Shown: positions 1 to 10,466, counted from the first letter of the stretch. The stretch: DNA of 64,000 nucleotides from Stanieria sp. NIES-3757 (GCA_002355455.1 AP017375.1:2046001-2110000); one strand, 5' to 3'. The notes: generated by a model not told the origin, from the sequence alone. Translations and numbers: made by a program.

Positions 1-500
1 TAATTAGTTCTTTTGCGACTCAAACTAATCTTTTAGCTCTTAATGCTGCTTTAGAAGCGACTCGTGCTGGAGAATATGGCAAGGGATTTGCAGTAGTAGC
101 CGATGAAGTCCGCAATCTTTCCTTGCAATCATCGGAAGCGACTACCGAAATTGAAAAGCTGGTGAGAGAAATTCAGGAAGAAACTCAAGAAGTTGCTGCT
201 GCTATGGATGCAGGAGTTCAACAGGTTGCTGAAGGAACGAGTCTCGTCAATGAAACTCGCAATAGTTTAAATGCTATTGTGGTAGCCACCGCCGAAATTC
301 GTGAATTAGTTCAGGGAATTACCTCAGCAGCCAATGTTCAAACTCAACAAGCAGAATCTGTTACTAAAGTAATGGGACAAGTAGCAGAAATTGCTAGCGG
401 TACTTCTAATGATTCTCGAAAAATTTCTAGTTCTTTCCATGAACTACAGCAACTAGCTCAAAATCTTCAAGCCAGAGTTGCTCAATTCAAAGTTAACTAA
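1..500 (+). CDS. Methyl-accepting chemotaxis protein, C-terminal part (5' end outside window)
   Basis: The reading frame is open from position 3 and stops at 498-500, so only the C-terminal cytoplasmic part of a chemoreceptor is present. It carries the conserved hairpin tip ([17 protein letters not shown]) and the following [12 protein letters not shown] segment. These bind CheA/CheW and connect ligand sensing to kinase control in type IV pilus phototaxis systems of cyanobacteria. The rest is a heptad-rich coiled coil. The hybrid CheA 92 bases downstream on the same strand is almost certainly its partner in one operon. The sensor part cannot be seen, so the stimulus is unknown. Confidence 0.93.
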   Translation, partial: ISSFATQTNLLALNAALEATRAGEYGKGFAVVADEVRNLSLQSSEATTEIEKLVREIQEETQEVAAAMDAGVQQVAEGTSLVNETRNSLNAIVVATAEIRELVQGITSAANVQTQQAESVTKVMGQVAEIASGTSNDSRKISSSFHELQQLAQNLQARVAQFKVN

Positions 501-592
501 TTTCGCCGTTCTGAATTTTGAAATGGACAATCTCCTATCTGTTTCAAAGTTCAGATTTTTTTCTTAATTCATCAGCAATTTACTAAGAAAAG

Positions 593-3500
593 ATGATTAC
601 TGACCCTAATATTCGCGATCAAGCTTATCTGTATTTCCTTGAAGAAGCTCCTGCATTACTTGAAACTATCGAAGAGGAAATCTTTGCTCTTAATAGTGAC
701 TCCCTGGATGCCAAAACCAGACCTCTAAGAGTAAATACCTTAATGCGAGCAACTCATACTCTCAAGGGAGGTGCAGCAAATGTAGGGTTAGAAACCATCA
801 AAAACGTAGCTCATTCGATGGAGGATGTCTTTAAAGCTCTTTATAATCCCGATTTAATCATTGATGCTGAAATTAAAAAATTATTATACGAAAGCTATGA
901 GTGTCTTTGCATTCCTTTGACCGCAGAATTTAGTAAAACTTCAATTGATCGTACTGAAATTTTAGACCGTACGGCTACAGTTTTCGCCCAATTACAAGAA
1001 AAATTTGGTGATTATTTAATCGATCAAGATGCTTTTCCGACTTCAGCAGAATTAGGTTTAGATGTAGTTGAATCTTTCTTTCAAGCAGTCATTCCCGAAC
1101 GAATTCAAGAATTATCAATCGCTTTGGCAACTGCCAATCCCCAACACATTGCTGAAGCCTTGCAGTCACAGGCAGAAATTTTTCTAGGTTTAGCTGAATC
1201 TCTAGAATTACCAGGTTTTGGTGAAATAGCTAAAACAATTTTGGCTGCTATACAACAGTATCCTGAGCGAGCTGAAGAAATTGCCCAAAGCGCGATCGCT
1301 AATCTTCGACAAGCTCAACAACAAGTTTTAAATGGCGATCGCGCTAGAGGTGGAGAACCTTCCGAAGCTCTTTTACAACTACTCGATCCTTCTGTCTCAG
1401 AAGAACTAGAAACAATTGGCCCAAACGATTCTAATCAAGTACTGACAAATTCTGAACTAGAAGAACTTTGGCTGACACCATCACAAGAGATAGACAACTG
1501 TGAGCAAGATGAGCCATTTATTGATGTAGATGTTGCAGAAGCAGATGATAGTTGGGGAGAGTCTATAGATTATTCTGAAACCGATCCAGAATTGTTAACT
1601 ACTCAAGTTACTACTCCTTCATCAGAATTAATAACTGAGCCATCGTCTTTGGAGGAAGATAATTCTAGTGAATTATTGAGTGAAATTTGGGGTGAAGAAA
1701 TAGTTTCAGAACCTCAATCTATCAATGATAATCTGAGCCAAACTGATGAGATTAATCAGCAGGAAACACAACCACAAATTGGTGAAGAAATTATTGCTCC
1801 TCAATCTCAACAACCAGAATTGGAACAATCTCTAGTTGAAGAAATTGTTAATAACCAAGAGGAAAAATTTATTGCTCAAGTTACGGTAGAATCCCATCTC
1901 AATCAATCAGAAACAATTGAAGTAGATTCTAAATCAAATTTATCTTTAGCAAATCAACCTACTACGATAGCTAAAATTGGCAATACAAATAAACAATCTT
2001 TTAGTAGTAAAACTTTAAATAATCAAACTGTTAGGGTCAATTTAGAATCATTAGAAAAATTAAACGATCTGATTGGAGAGCTCTTAATCAATCAAAATCA
2101 AAATGTTTCCAAAGACGAAGAAATTTATCATGCCATTCAAAATTTAATTGAACAAATTAATCATAACGAACAAATAATTAATCAATTAATCGCTCTTGCT
2201 GATGAAATTTCTCTATCAGAACAACAACAAAAAATCTTACAAGAATTACCAGAAAAATTAACTCAAATTACTAATCAATCCAATCTTTTGATTAAATCTT
2301 CTCAAAAAGTTGAGCGCGACAAACAATTAAATCAATTACTCCAACAGGCAACAGATAGTAATTCTCAGTTAGCTCGCATCGCCGATCACCTCAAAAACTT
2401 TAACAAACAATCGAGAACTAATGTTCAAAAACAACAACGAATGTTGTTAAACATGAGGGATGAATTAATCGAAACCAGAATGTCTCCTTTGGGTAGAATT
2501 TTCAATCGTTTTCCTCGTTTAATTGAACAGTTATCAACTTCTTACGATAAACAAGTAGACTTAAAAATTAGCGGGAGTCACGTCCTAGTTGATAAAGCAG
2601 TCGAAGAAAAACTCTACGATCCTTTGTTACATATCATTCGTAACGCCTTCGATCATGGCATTGAATCTCCCGCAACACGTTCTCAGAATGGTAAATCACC
2701 CAAAGGTACTATCGAACTTAGAGGATATTATCAAGGTAATCAAACTATTATTGAAGTTAAAGATGATGGACAAGGATTAAACCTTGAAAAAATCAAACAA
2801 CGTGGGATTGAAAGAAAGTTAATTACTCCACAACAAGCAAATAGTTCTGTTCCTAGTCAACTTTTAGAACTACTATTTGAGCCAGGATTTTCAACTGCGG
2901 ATCGAGTCAGCGATCTTTCTGGTAGAGGTGTCGGATTAGATGTAGTTCGTTCTCAAATAGAAGCGATTAACGGTGCGATCGCGATTGAATCTACTCCCAA
3001 TCTCGGTACAATTTTTGCTTTACAAATACCATTAACTTTAACCATCGCCAAGCTAATGTTAACCCAAGCCAATGGGATGACTTATGCCCTTTTAATAGAT
3101 TCAATTGAAAGAATTGTTATCCCCACTTCTAATCAAGTCAAAATCTTTGAAGGACAGAAAGTTTTACACTGGGAACACGATCATAACAATGAAATTATTC
3201 CCGTACGTAAGTTAGCCAGTTTGATGGAATACTGCCGAACTACTCCATCAGTAGCTGATTCATCCCCAGAGAATGAACACAAACCCATCTTACTACTTCA
3301 TCGTCAAGGAGGCTTGCTTGGTTTAGAAGTAGATCGAGTTTTAGGAGAGCAAGAATTAGTCATTCGTCCTTTGGGTAGTGCGATCGCGCCTCCTCGTTAT
3401 GTCTATGGTTGTAGCATTTTAAAAGACAGTAATTTAACTTTAGTTATTGATGGTGCAGCTTTACACAGAGAATTTGAATATCGTAGTTTGTCCCTCAATC

Positions 3501-4012
3501 AACGCTCTTTTTTAGGGACTCACACTCAACCAGCTTTACCTCCTGAATCTGAACCATTCCAACCACTTTTAGAAAGTACACTAGGAGATTCCTTAAGCAA
3601 TAGCGCGAATACTGTCTCTCAAACTTTACTAGTGGTAGATGATTCTTCTAGTTTGAGGCAAACTATTGCTATGTCTCTGCAAAAAATTAGTAATCAAGTC
3701 ATTCAAGCCGAAAATGGACTGAAAGCTTTAGAAAAGTTACATCAATCCGGAGAGATTGGTTTAGTAGTCTGCGATTTAGAAATGCCTTTCATGAATGGTT
3801 TTCAGTTTTTAAAAGCCATTCGTCAAAATAATAATTTCAGTAATACTCCTGTGATTATTCTTACTTCTAGGGACAGCGAGAAACATCGTAAATTGGCTTT
3901 AGAATTGGGTGCTGCTGCTTATTTAATCAAACCTTATCGAGAAGAAGAATTGCTTAATACTATTGTTGAAATTTTGAAGGCTCGAAATCTGAAAACTAAA
4001 GCTCTAATCTAG
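593..4012 (+). CDS. Hybrid CheA histidine kinase (Hpt-kinase-CheW-REC), TaxAY/PilL type
   Basis: A 1139-residue chemotaxis kinase fused to its own response regulator. An N-terminal Hpt domain has the phospho-acceptor His at about residue 55 (ATHTLKGG). A long Glu/Gln-rich, probably disordered linker follows (about 240-480). Then come a dimerisation helix region, an HATPase domain with an N box near 680 (IIRNAFDHGIES) and a G box near 778 (GRGVGLDVV), a CheW-like domain (about 810-970) and a receiver domain (about 1008-1130) with the acceptor Asp near 1061. This architecture is typical of cyanobacterial Tax systems that control type IV pilus motility. It lies just downstream of an MCP gene; a second such kinase is at the other end of the window. 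Confidence 0.95.
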   Translation: MITDPNIRDQAYLYFLEEAPALLETIEEEIFALNSDSLDAKTRPLRVNTLMRATHTLKGGAANVGLETIKNVAHSMEDVFKALYNPDLIIDAEIKKLLYESYECLCIPLTAEFSKTSIDRTEILDRTATVFAQLQEKFGDYLIDQDAFPTSAELGLDVVESFFQAVIPERIQELSIALATANPQHIAEALQSQAEIFLGLAESLELPGFGEIAKTILAAIQQYPERAEEIAQSAIANLRQAQQQVLNGDRARGGEPSEALLQLLDPSVSEELETIGPNDSNQVLTNSELEELWLTPSQEIDNCEQDEPFIDVDVAEADDSWGESIDYSETDPELLTTQVTTPSSELITEPSSLEEDNSSELLSEIWGEEIVSEPQSINDNLSQTDEINQQETQPQIGEEIIAPQSQQPELEQSLVEEIVNNQEEKFIAQVTVESHLNQSETIEVDSKSNLSLANQPTTIAKIGNTNKQSFSSKTLNNQTVRVNLESLEKLNDLIGELLINQNQNVSKDEEIYHAIQNLIEQINHNEQIINQLIALADEISLSEQQQKILQELPEKLTQITNQSNLLIKSSQKVERDKQLNQLLQQATDSNSQLARIADHLKNFNKQSRTNVQKQQRMLLNMRDELIETRMSPLGRIFNRFPRLIEQLSTSYDKQVDLKISGSHVLVDKAVEEKLYDPLLHIIRNAFDHGIESPATRSQNGKSPKGTIELRGYYQGNQTIIEVKDDGQGLNLEKIKQRGIERKLITPQQANSSVPSQLLELLFEPGFSTADRVSDLSGRGVGLDVVRSQIEAINGAIAIESTPNLGTIFALQIPLTLTIAKLMLTQANGMTYALLIDSIERIVIPTSNQVKIFEGQKVLHWEHDHNNEIIPVRKLASLMEYCRTTPSVADSSPENEHKPILLLHRQGGLLGLEVDRVLGEQELVIRPLGSAIAPPRYVYGCSILKDSNLTLVIDGAALHREFEYRSLSLNQRSFLGTHTQPALPPESEPFQPLLESTLGDSLSNSANTVSQTLLVVDDSSSLRQTIAMSLQKISNQVIQAENGLKALEKLHQSGEIGLVVCDLEMPFMNGFQFLKAIRQNNNFSNTPVIILTSRDSEKHRKLALELGAAAYLIKPYREEELLNTIVEILKARNLKTKALI

Positions 4013-4098
4013 CTCTCAAATAGCGATAGTTTAATCGTTAAATCAGCGTAGCTCTTGTGTAATATCAGGTTCGGTTGAACAGTTCAATATTGAGGCTT

Positions 4099-4128
4099 AG
4101 GGAATTAGGGATTGAGGGAATTGGGGAA
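4099..4128. repeat. Low-complexity GGGAATT-type intergenic repeat
   Basis: Degenerate tandem copies of GGGAATT/GGGGAA lie between the convergent CheA and kinase genes. Similar G-G-G-A-A-T text occurs at about 38860-38875, 39265-39290 (opposite strand) and 48071-48090. Such degenerate heptamer-like tracts are common between cyanobacterial genes. No function is evident. Confidence 0.4.
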
Positions 4129-4183
4129 CAACCTTAATTTCAAGTAATTAAAAGTAGGGTCAACTTATGAATTAACTCTACTC

Positions 4184-6004
4184 TTAAACACTAGCAGCTA
4201 TCCTAAAACCAAAAGCATCAGATTTACTATTAGGAGCAGCACTCAAACGATGAGAGGAGCGGCAACAACCAGGAAGATGAAGCCAAGAGCCACCTCGTAA
4301 GATACGATTATTTTTTTCTTGATTGTCAGTCCAAGGAGTACCATCAATAGGAGCATTATCATAGCTAGCGTGCCAGCTATCAAAACACCATTCAGCTAAA
4401 TTACCGTGCATATCGTATAAACCAAAGCTATTAGCCGAAAAACTACCTACTTCAGTAGTTTCATGGCGGTACTTGCCTTGAAGCTCAATTTTATAGCTAT
4501 ACTCGCCATTATAATTAGCCAAATCGGTAATAATAGTAGTACCAAAATGAAAAGGCGTATTAGTTTTGCCACGACAAGCATATTCCCATTCCGATTCTGT
4601 CGGTAAACGAATTTCTCTACTAATTAAATTCGACAATTTTTGGCAAAATTCTAAACAATCATACCAAGATACTTTTTCCACAGGTTTATTAGGATGAATA
4701 AATCGAGCAGGATTTTGGTTCATCACTGCTTGCCATTGAGCCTGAGTCACTAAATATTTACCTAACAAAAAAGGACGGATATTTACCCAATGTTGAGGAC
4801 TTTCATCATTACCTCTTTCTGGTTCATTTTCTGGAGAACCCATCAAAAATCTACCGCCAGGAATTCCCACTAAATCCATAGTTATCTCTTTAGATAAGTT
4901 AATAGAAATATATTTAGCTTTGCCTCGAAAATGACGAGTTTGCAGTTTAGGTTTTTTGGCAACAACTATAGATTGATCTAAAGCGATCGTAACGAAATTA
5001 AATTCAAAAATCTTTAAATCTAACTGATTTATAGAGATAGGAGTGGGTTGGGTTTTGGCAATTGAAGCTTGATGATGAGCACGATGAGAAGATGCAGAAG
5101 CTACCTGACGTATTCCTGGTAATGGTGCTTGACGATGAAGTGCGTGTAAAACTTCTTCGACTGATTGAAAACGCCTTTTCGTTGCACCTTCAACTAATTT
5201 ATCTAAGACACGGCTTAGTTCATAGCTAATCTCGTTGTCTCTTAAATATTCACGCCAAATCCATTCTCCTTCAGCCACATCAAATAATTCTGTTGGTTCG
5301 ACATTAGTAAGTAAATGAAGACAAGTTGCTCCTAAACTATATAAATCACTAGCAAATTTTGGTTTACCTACAGCTTGTTCTGGAGCAATATATGCTGCTG
5401 AACCAATTATTGTTCCTGTCATAGATAAATCCGCAGCTTCTGCATCTTTAGCTGCACCAAAATCCACTAAAATTAATTTGCCATCTCTTTTACGACGAAT
5501 AATATTTTCTGGTTTAATGTCACGATGAATGACATTATTAGCATGAACAAATTTTAATACTGTTAATAAATCTTCTAATAATTCTTGAATTTGTTGTTCG
5601 TTAAAAACTCCTTTCCGCTTTAATTCTTTGGCAAGATCATCACCATCAATAAATTCTTGAATTAAATACTGACGAGCTTCTTGATTAAAATAAGCAAATA
5701 ATTCGGGAATTTGTTCGTGTTTGCCTAATTCATCAAGACGCATTGCTTCTCTTTCAAAAAGTTCTGCTGCTTTTTTTAAGCTTTTTTCCCCTTTAACATC
5801 AGGAAGAAATTGTTTAATGACACAACGAGGTTTAGAGGGTTTAAACTCATCAATAGCTAAAAAAGTTCTACCAAAACCACCTTTACCTAAAATTTTTACA
5901 GCACGATAACGATCAACTAGTAGTAATTTTGCTCCACATTGTTCACAAATTTGTGTAGATTGCGGATTAAGATGCAAACAATTTGGATTTAGGCATTGAC
6001 TCAT
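4184..6004 (-). CDS. Serine/threonine protein kinase with zinc-ribbon and C-terminal FGE/SUMF1 domain
   Basis: 606 residues. The N-terminus has four cysteines spaced like a zinc ribbon (C4, C9, C20, C23), as in many cyanobacterial Spk kinases. An intact Hanks-type kinase domain follows: glycine loop GKGGFG at 40-45, lysine K64, HRDIKPEN at 160-167, DFG at 181-183 and APE at 207-209. No transmembrane helix is obvious. From about residue 373 to the end there is a formylglycine-generating-enzyme-like domain (PGGRFLMGS, RLPTESEWEYACRG, LRGGSW, GFRIA). In such fusions this domain is usually thought to act in binding or regulation rather than as a true sulfatase-activating enzyme. The target is unknown. 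The gene stands alone and converges on the CheA gene. Confidence 0.92.
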   Translation of the reverse strand: MSQCLNPNCLHLNPQSTQICEQCGAKLLLVDRYRAVKILGKGGFGRTFLAIDEFKPSKPRCVIKQFLPDVKGEKSLKKAAELFEREAMRLDELGKHEQIPELFAYFNQEARQYLIQEFIDGDDLAKELKRKGVFNEQQIQELLEDLLTVLKFVHANNVIHRDIKPENIIRRKRDGKLILVDFGAAKDAEAADLSMTGTIIGSAAYIAPEQAVGKPKFASDLYSLGATCLHLLTNVEPTELFDVAEGEWIWREYLRDNEISYELSRVLDKLVEGATKRRFQSVEEVLHALHRQAPLPGIRQVASASSHRAHHQASIAKTQPTPISINQLDLKIFEFNFVTIALDQSIVVAKKPKLQTRHFRGKAKYISINLSKEITMDLVGIPGGRFLMGSPENEPERGNDESPQHWVNIRPFLLGKYLVTQAQWQAVMNQNPARFIHPNKPVEKVSWYDCLEFCQKLSNLISREIRLPTESEWEYACRGKTNTPFHFGTTIITDLANYNGEYSYKIELQGKYRHETTEVGSFSANSFGLYDMHGNLAEWCFDSWHASYDNAPIDGTPWTDNQEKNNRILRGGSWLHLPGCCRSSHRLSAAPNSKSDAFGFRIAASV

Positions 6005-6279
6005 TGTGCTAATCGATCGCTTCTTGATATCCGACTTTTATAACAACAATCAACTACAAACGACAAGATAGCAAAATAGTTTGCTGTGAAAATTTTTAAG
6101 TTTTATGAAAAATCGCTCAACATTTCAGTAATTCTAACTAATTTAAATAGTTTTTTTTGAGCCAATCTTTTTGAGATTTAATTAGCAAGAGTTAAGTTTT
6201 TATAAATTTAATTAAATAAGTTTTAATTAATAATCAAATATTAACAAAAATACCCAAGTTGAAATTTAATTGAACAAGT

Positions 6280-7764
6280 TTAAAAATTAAGCCATTGAGC
6301 TACAGTTATTGGTAAAGGCAACAAAATAATTATTAATAAACCTAGGGCTAATAATCCTAAAAAATCACGACCATTATTTAAATCAGTAACATCATTTAAG
6401 GCTGGTTGATCGAGTAAAGGAATTAACCATAAAATAATTGCCCAAATCCAAAAATAATTATTAGCTAAAGCAAATAAAAGAGCTAAAATCCGAGTTATCT
6501 GACCGATCGCAACGGCGGTTTTTTGCCCAAATACAGCATGGACAATATGTCCACCATCTAGTTGTCCAACGGGCATTAAATTTAAAGCAGCTATTAACAA
6601 GCCAATATAACCAGCTATTGCTACTGGATGGAGAGCAATTCCCATTCCTGATTCTAATTGATTGCCAAGGGCTATTTTACTGAGGATAGCGAAGAAGAAA
6701 GAAAAATGCGGATCTAAAGCCTCAAAATTAAAAACATTGCTTTCAGAAAGAGCAACTACTTTTGATTGGGACAGTCCCCACAGTAAAGTTGGTATAGTAA
6801 CTATCAAACCAGCAATCGGTCCTGCGATCGCAATATCAAATAAAGCTTGGCGATTAGGAATTGGATCTCTGCGCTGTACAAAAGCACCGAGCGTCCCAAG
6901 AAAGAATGGAAAAGGAATAAAATACGGTAAAGTTGCGCGAATTCGATAATAGGAAGCAGCGAAATAATGACCTAATTCATGAATTCCCAAAATAGCGATT
7001 AAAGTCAAACTATAGGGTAATCCTTGCCAAAACAAATTAGGATTATTCTCAAATTGTTCTGGTGAAATACCATTTAATTCTACGCCGACAATCGTAGTCG
7101 TTAATAAAGTAATTAATAACAAACCCAAAGCCAAATCTGGTCTAGTTACCGAAAAGCGATCGCTCTCTGGTGAGCTTGGACTAGCTTGAGGATTAGGCAC
7201 AAGAGCAAAAAAAGGTTGACCGCGAAAACTTTCTTGGAAAATTAGAAAAAAGCGATCGCCAAAAACCTGTTCGATATTGAGTTTAATTTTCTCATAGGCT
7301 TCTTCAGGAATGGTCTTTAATTTACCCCGACACAAAATTGCTTGGGGACGATAATCAATATGCTGAAGATAATAAACATTCCAAGGAAAACAGTTACGTA
7401 GAGCAGCTTCTTCGACTTGATTAATGGGTCGAACGGGTGATATTTTTTGAGGAGGCTCAGATGTGGTTGAATTTAGCTCAGAATCCAAATTTTCTTTAGT
7501 AATCTCTTCTTTGGGTTTGCCTCTTTGAATCAGCCAGCCATACAAAATTGGACAAGCAACAAAAGGAACAACCACTAAAATGATAGGAATAGGTTGATTC
7601 TCTCCAGCCAAATAAGTCCAAGCAGTCCAAATAAAGGCAGGAAACATCATAACCAGCCAACATAACCAGACTGGTGTTGTAGTAATATTTTTTACATTCC
7701 GTCGAACGAGAAAGTAAGTGATTAAACTCAGTACAATTAAAATTACAATTAACCAAAGTTTCAT
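6280..7764 (-). CDS. Site-2-type intramembrane zinc metalloprotease (M50 family)
   Basis: A 494-residue multi-spanning membrane protein. Two N-terminal hydrophobic segments and a soluble region (about 85-205) precede the protease core. The zinc site HELGH lies at 262-266, and the partner motif LNLMPVGQLDGG has its metal-binding Asp at about 403. This matches the cyanobacterial/plastid EGY-like branch of site-2 proteases, which cleave substrates such as anti-sigma factors inside the membrane. All catalytic residues are present. The 3' side is a 275-base AT-rich gap before the kinase gene. The substrate cannot be inferred from neighbours. Confidence 0.92.
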   Translation of the reverse strand: MKLWLIVILIVLSLITYFLVRRNVKNITTTPVWLCWLVMMFPAFIWTAWTYLAGENQPIPIILVVVPFVACPILYGWLIQRGKPKEEITKENLDSELNSTTSEPPQKISPVRPINQVEEAALRNCFPWNVYYLQHIDYRPQAILCRGKLKTIPEEAYEKIKLNIEQVFGDRFFLIFQESFRGQPFFALVPNPQASPSSPESDRFSVTRPDLALGLLLITLLTTTIVGVELNGISPEQFENNPNLFWQGLPYSLTLIAILGIHELGHYFAASYYRIRATLPYFIPFPFFLGTLGAFVQRRDPIPNRQALFDIAIAGPIAGLIVTIPTLLWGLSQSKVVALSESNVFNFEALDPHFSFFFAILSKIALGNQLESGMGIALHPVAIAGYIGLLIAALNLMPVGQLDGGHIVHAVFGQKTAVAIGQITRILALLFALANNYFWIWAIILWLIPLLDQPALNDVTDLNNGRDFLGLLALGLLIIILLPLPITVAQWLNF

Positions 7765-7871
7765 TTCAGTTATCCGAACTGCTGCTGGAGGCTATAGCGT
7801 TTAAGATCTCAAATCGAGGTAAGGTTTTACCAATTTTTAATACAGATTCCTAAGTACCCCACAATTTTAGA

Positions 7872-8579
7872 ATGCCCGAAAATACTAGAGAAATTACTTT
7901 GTCTACTACAACCACTGTTAAAACTCCCCGCTCTGTTTTGCCAGGAGTATTTTCTTTTTCCCCTAATCGGGATACTTTAGGAGCTACTGCCTATTTTATT
8001 GTAGATAAAACTGGCAATATTCTCTTGGATTGTCCCACTTGGAACGAAATGAATCAAGAGTTTATTTTGGCTCATGGTGGAGTTAACTGGCTGGTAATCT
8101 CTCACCGAGGAGGGATTGGCAAAGGAGTTGCTCAAATCCAACAGGCATTAAATTGTGAAGTAATTATTCAAGAACAAGAAGCTTATTTATTGCCAGAAAG
8201 TAAAATTCAGTCTTTTGCCAAAAATCTTAATTTAAGTCCTAGTTTTGAGTTAATTTGGACTCCCGGTCATTCTCCTGGTTCAGCTTGTCTCTATTGGCAA
8301 GAAAATAACGGAGTCTTATTTTCTGGAAGACACTTATTACCAGATGGGACTGGTACAATTTTGCCTTTACGGACAGCCAAAACCTTTCACTGGTGGAGAC
8401 AATTACAAAGTATCCAGAAATTACGCGATCGCTTTTCTTCAGATAATCTTAATTATATTTGTCCTGGTGCCAATACTGGATTTTTGCGAGGAAAAGGTTT
8501 TGTAGATAATGGTTATCAGCGTTTAACTGAATTGGATTTAGCAGCTTTAAAATCTGTAGAAACTTGGGATAACACTTAA
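7872..8579 (+). CDS. Metallo-beta-lactamase-fold protein with degenerate metal site
   Basis: 235 residues with the overall order of an MBL-fold hydrolase. There is a strand ending in LLDCPTW (about 51-57), a segment where the HxHxDH motif should be, and TPGHSPGSACLYW (about 148-160), which supplies the later conserved His. The position of HxHxDH reads SHRGGIGKG (77-85), so most N-terminal metal ligands are missing. The protein may be non-catalytic or may use another chemistry. It is diverged from the S2P gene and lies 99 bases upstream of tatC on the same strand. The fold is fairly sure; the function is unknown. Confidence 0.8.
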   Translation: MPENTREITLSTTTTVKTPRSVLPGVFSFSPNRDTLGATAYFIVDKTGNILLDCPTWNEMNQEFILAHGGVNWLVISHRGGIGKGVAQIQQALNCEVIIQEQEAYLLPESKIQSFAKNLNLSPSFELIWTPGHSPGSACLYWQENNGVLFSGRHLLPDGTGTILPLRTAKTFHWWRQLQSIQKLRDRFSSDNLNYICPGANTGFLRGKGFVDNGYQRLTELDLAALKSVETWDNT

Positions 8580-8678
8580 TTAAATTAATTATTTGCGAGC
8601 AATCATATTCTTGTTTAGGATCAGCCTAAATTCTTAAGATAGTTAAACAACTATCTATTTTTCTTGCCTCACTCGTCT

Positions 8679-9446
8679 ATGTCATCAACTAATCTAGAAA
8701 ATCCCAATACGGAAACAGACCGAGAAGCTTATTTAGATGAACTTCCTGATGAAGTAGAAATGTCTCTCTTCGATCATCTTGAAGAGTTACGGATACGAAT
8801 TTTTTACGCTCTCATTGCAGTAGCAGTAGGCGCAATTGGCTGTTTTATTTTTGTTAAACCGATTGTTCAACTTTTAGAAATCCCCGCTCAAGGTGTCAAA
8901 TTTCTGCAATTAGCTCCAGGAGAATTCTTTTTTGTCTCAATTAAAGTTGCTGGCTATACTGGCATCCTCGTCTCAAGTCCTTTTATTCTTTATCAGATTA
9001 TTCAATTTGTTTTACCCGGTTTAACTCGTCGCGAACGTCGTCTACTTGCTCCTGTGGTTTTTGGTTCGAGCATCCTATTTTTTGCGGGATTAGGTTTTGC
9101 TTATATTGCTTTAATTCCTGCGGCACTGAACTTTTTCATCAATTATGGCGGGGATGTGGTCGAACAGGCTTGGTCAATTGACCGCTATTTTGAATTTGTT
9201 TTGTTATTGATGTTTAGTACGGGTTTAGCCTTCCAAATTCCTATTATTCAACTAATTTTAGGATTTTTAGGCATCGTTTCTGCCAATCAAATGCTGGCTG
9301 GCTGGCGTGCAGTTGTTTTAGGTGCAGTGGTGATGGGAGCAGTTTTAACTCCTTCAACAGATCCACTTACACAATCTCTTCTAGCTGGTGCAGTTTTAGG
9401 ACTTTATTTTAGTGGGATTGGTTTGGTTAAATTAATTGGAAAATAA
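8679..9446 (+). CDS. tatC: Sec-independent protein translocase TatC
   Basis: About 255 residues with the six-helix TatC pattern. It contains the N-terminal cytosolic motif [13 protein letters not shown], the region with [13 protein letters not shown] and the later segment [10 protein letters not shown]. TatC is the receptor for twin-arginine signal peptides in the thylakoid and plasma membranes. The ATG at 8679 is preferred over a TTG at 8664. The MsrP-like protein encoded at 20515-21519 carries a twin-arginine leader and is a likely client. folP starts within a few bases of the stop codon, suggesting co-transcription. Confidence 0.95.
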   Translation: MSSTNLENPNTETDREAYLDELPDEVEMSLFDHLEELRIRIFYALIAVAVGAIGCFIFVKPIVQLLEIPAQGVKFLQLAPGEFFFVSIKVAGYTGILVSSPFILYQIIQFVLPGLTRRERRLLAPVVFGSSILFFAGLGFAYIALIPAALNFFINYGGDVVEQAWSIDRYFEFVLLLMFSTGLAFQIPIIQLILGFLGIVSANQMLAGWRAVVLGAVVMGAVLTPSTDPLTQSLLAGAVLGLYFSGIGLVKLIGK

Positions 9447-9456
9447 CAGCAAAAGC

Positions 9457-10308
9457 ATGATTAATCAGCTAAAATCACTCCAAATTCGAGAACATTGCTT
9501 TAATTGGGGAGAAAAAACTTATTTAATGGGAATTCTTAATGTTACTCCCGATAGTTTTAGTGATGGAGGAAAATTTAATAATTTAGAATCTGCCCTTGAT
9601 CAAGCACAACAAATGATCGCACAAGGCGCAGATCTGATCGATATTGGCGGTCAATCTACCCGTCCAGGTGCAGAAGAAATTTCTTTAGAAGAAGAATTAA
9701 ACCGAGTTATTCCCGTCATTAAACAACTGCGTCACACTACTGCTATTCCTATTTCCATTGATACTACCAGAGCAATCGTAGCTCAAGCAGCTATTAAAGC
9801 AGGTGCAGATCTCGTTAATGATATTTCTGGCGGGACTTTTGACCAAGAAATGTTTTCTACTGTAGCTCAGTTAAATGTACCAATTATTCTGATGCATCTG
9901 CGGGGAACTCCTAAAACCATGCAAAAGTTGACCGATTATCAAGATTTACTGAGAGAAATATCTGGGTTTCTTAACAATCAAATCGATAAAGCGATCGCAG
10001 CAGGAATAACTCGTACTCAAATAATGATCGATCCTGGGATTGGTTTTGCCAAAACTTACGAGCAAAATATCAAAATTTTACAAAACTTATCGCAATTTCA
10101 AGCTTTAAATTTACCAATTTTAGTTGGGGTTTCTCGTAAAAGTTTTATTGGTCATATTCTTAACCAAAAAAATCCCCAAGGCAGAGTATGGGGAACTGCT
10201 GCTGCTTGTTGTGCTGCAATTGCTCAAAAAGCAGATATTTTGCGTGTTCACGATGTGGCTGAAATGTACGATGTTTGTCGAGTTGCCGATCAAATTTGGC
10301 GGACTTAA
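9457..10308 (+). CDS. folP: Dihydropteroate synthase
   Basis: About 283 residues of TIM-barrel enzyme that joins p-aminobenzoate to dihydropterin pyrophosphate in folate synthesis. The diagnostic motifs are present: MGILNVTPDSFSDGG near the N-terminus, the next loop GADLIDIGGQSTRPGA, and NDISGG, MHLRGTP, IDPGIGFAK and the C-terminal loop VGVSRKSFIG. The ATG at 9457 leaves a 10-base gap from tatC. A TTG at 9436 would overlap tatC by 11 bases and add seven residues. Full length for the family. Confidence 0.95.
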   Translation: MINQLKSLQIREHCFNWGEKTYLMGILNVTPDSFSDGGKFNNLESALDQAQQMIAQGADLIDIGGQSTRPGAEEISLEEELNRVIPVIKQLRHTTAIPISIDTTRAIVAQAAIKAGADLVNDISGGTFDQEMFSTVAQLNVPIILMHLRGTPKTMQKLTDYQDLLREISGFLNNQIDKAIAAGITRTQIMIDPGIGFAKTYEQNIKILQNLSQFQALNLPILVGVSRKSFIGHILNQKNPQGRVWGTAAACCAAIAQKADILRVHDVAEMYDVCRVADQIWRT

Positions 10309-10466
10309 ATCTTTAAAAATTTAGTTGCTAAAAATTAAATTTAATTGAGGTATCCCTTAAATAACAAAAACTGTTTTATCTTAAAAAGAAAATCAATTGA
10401 TCTAGATTTAATTATCTAAAGATTTAACAACAAAGTCGGGATTTAAACAAAATTCAAGCTAGAACA

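Noticed and set aside
6662-6949. Plus-strand open frame inside the site-2 protease gene
   Set aside because: Antisense shadow of a gene with all catalytic motifs; product is arginine/lysine rich with no domain.
7496-7756. Second minus-strand frame in the 5' part of the protease gene
   Set aside because: Overlaps the real frame completely and has an implausible composition.
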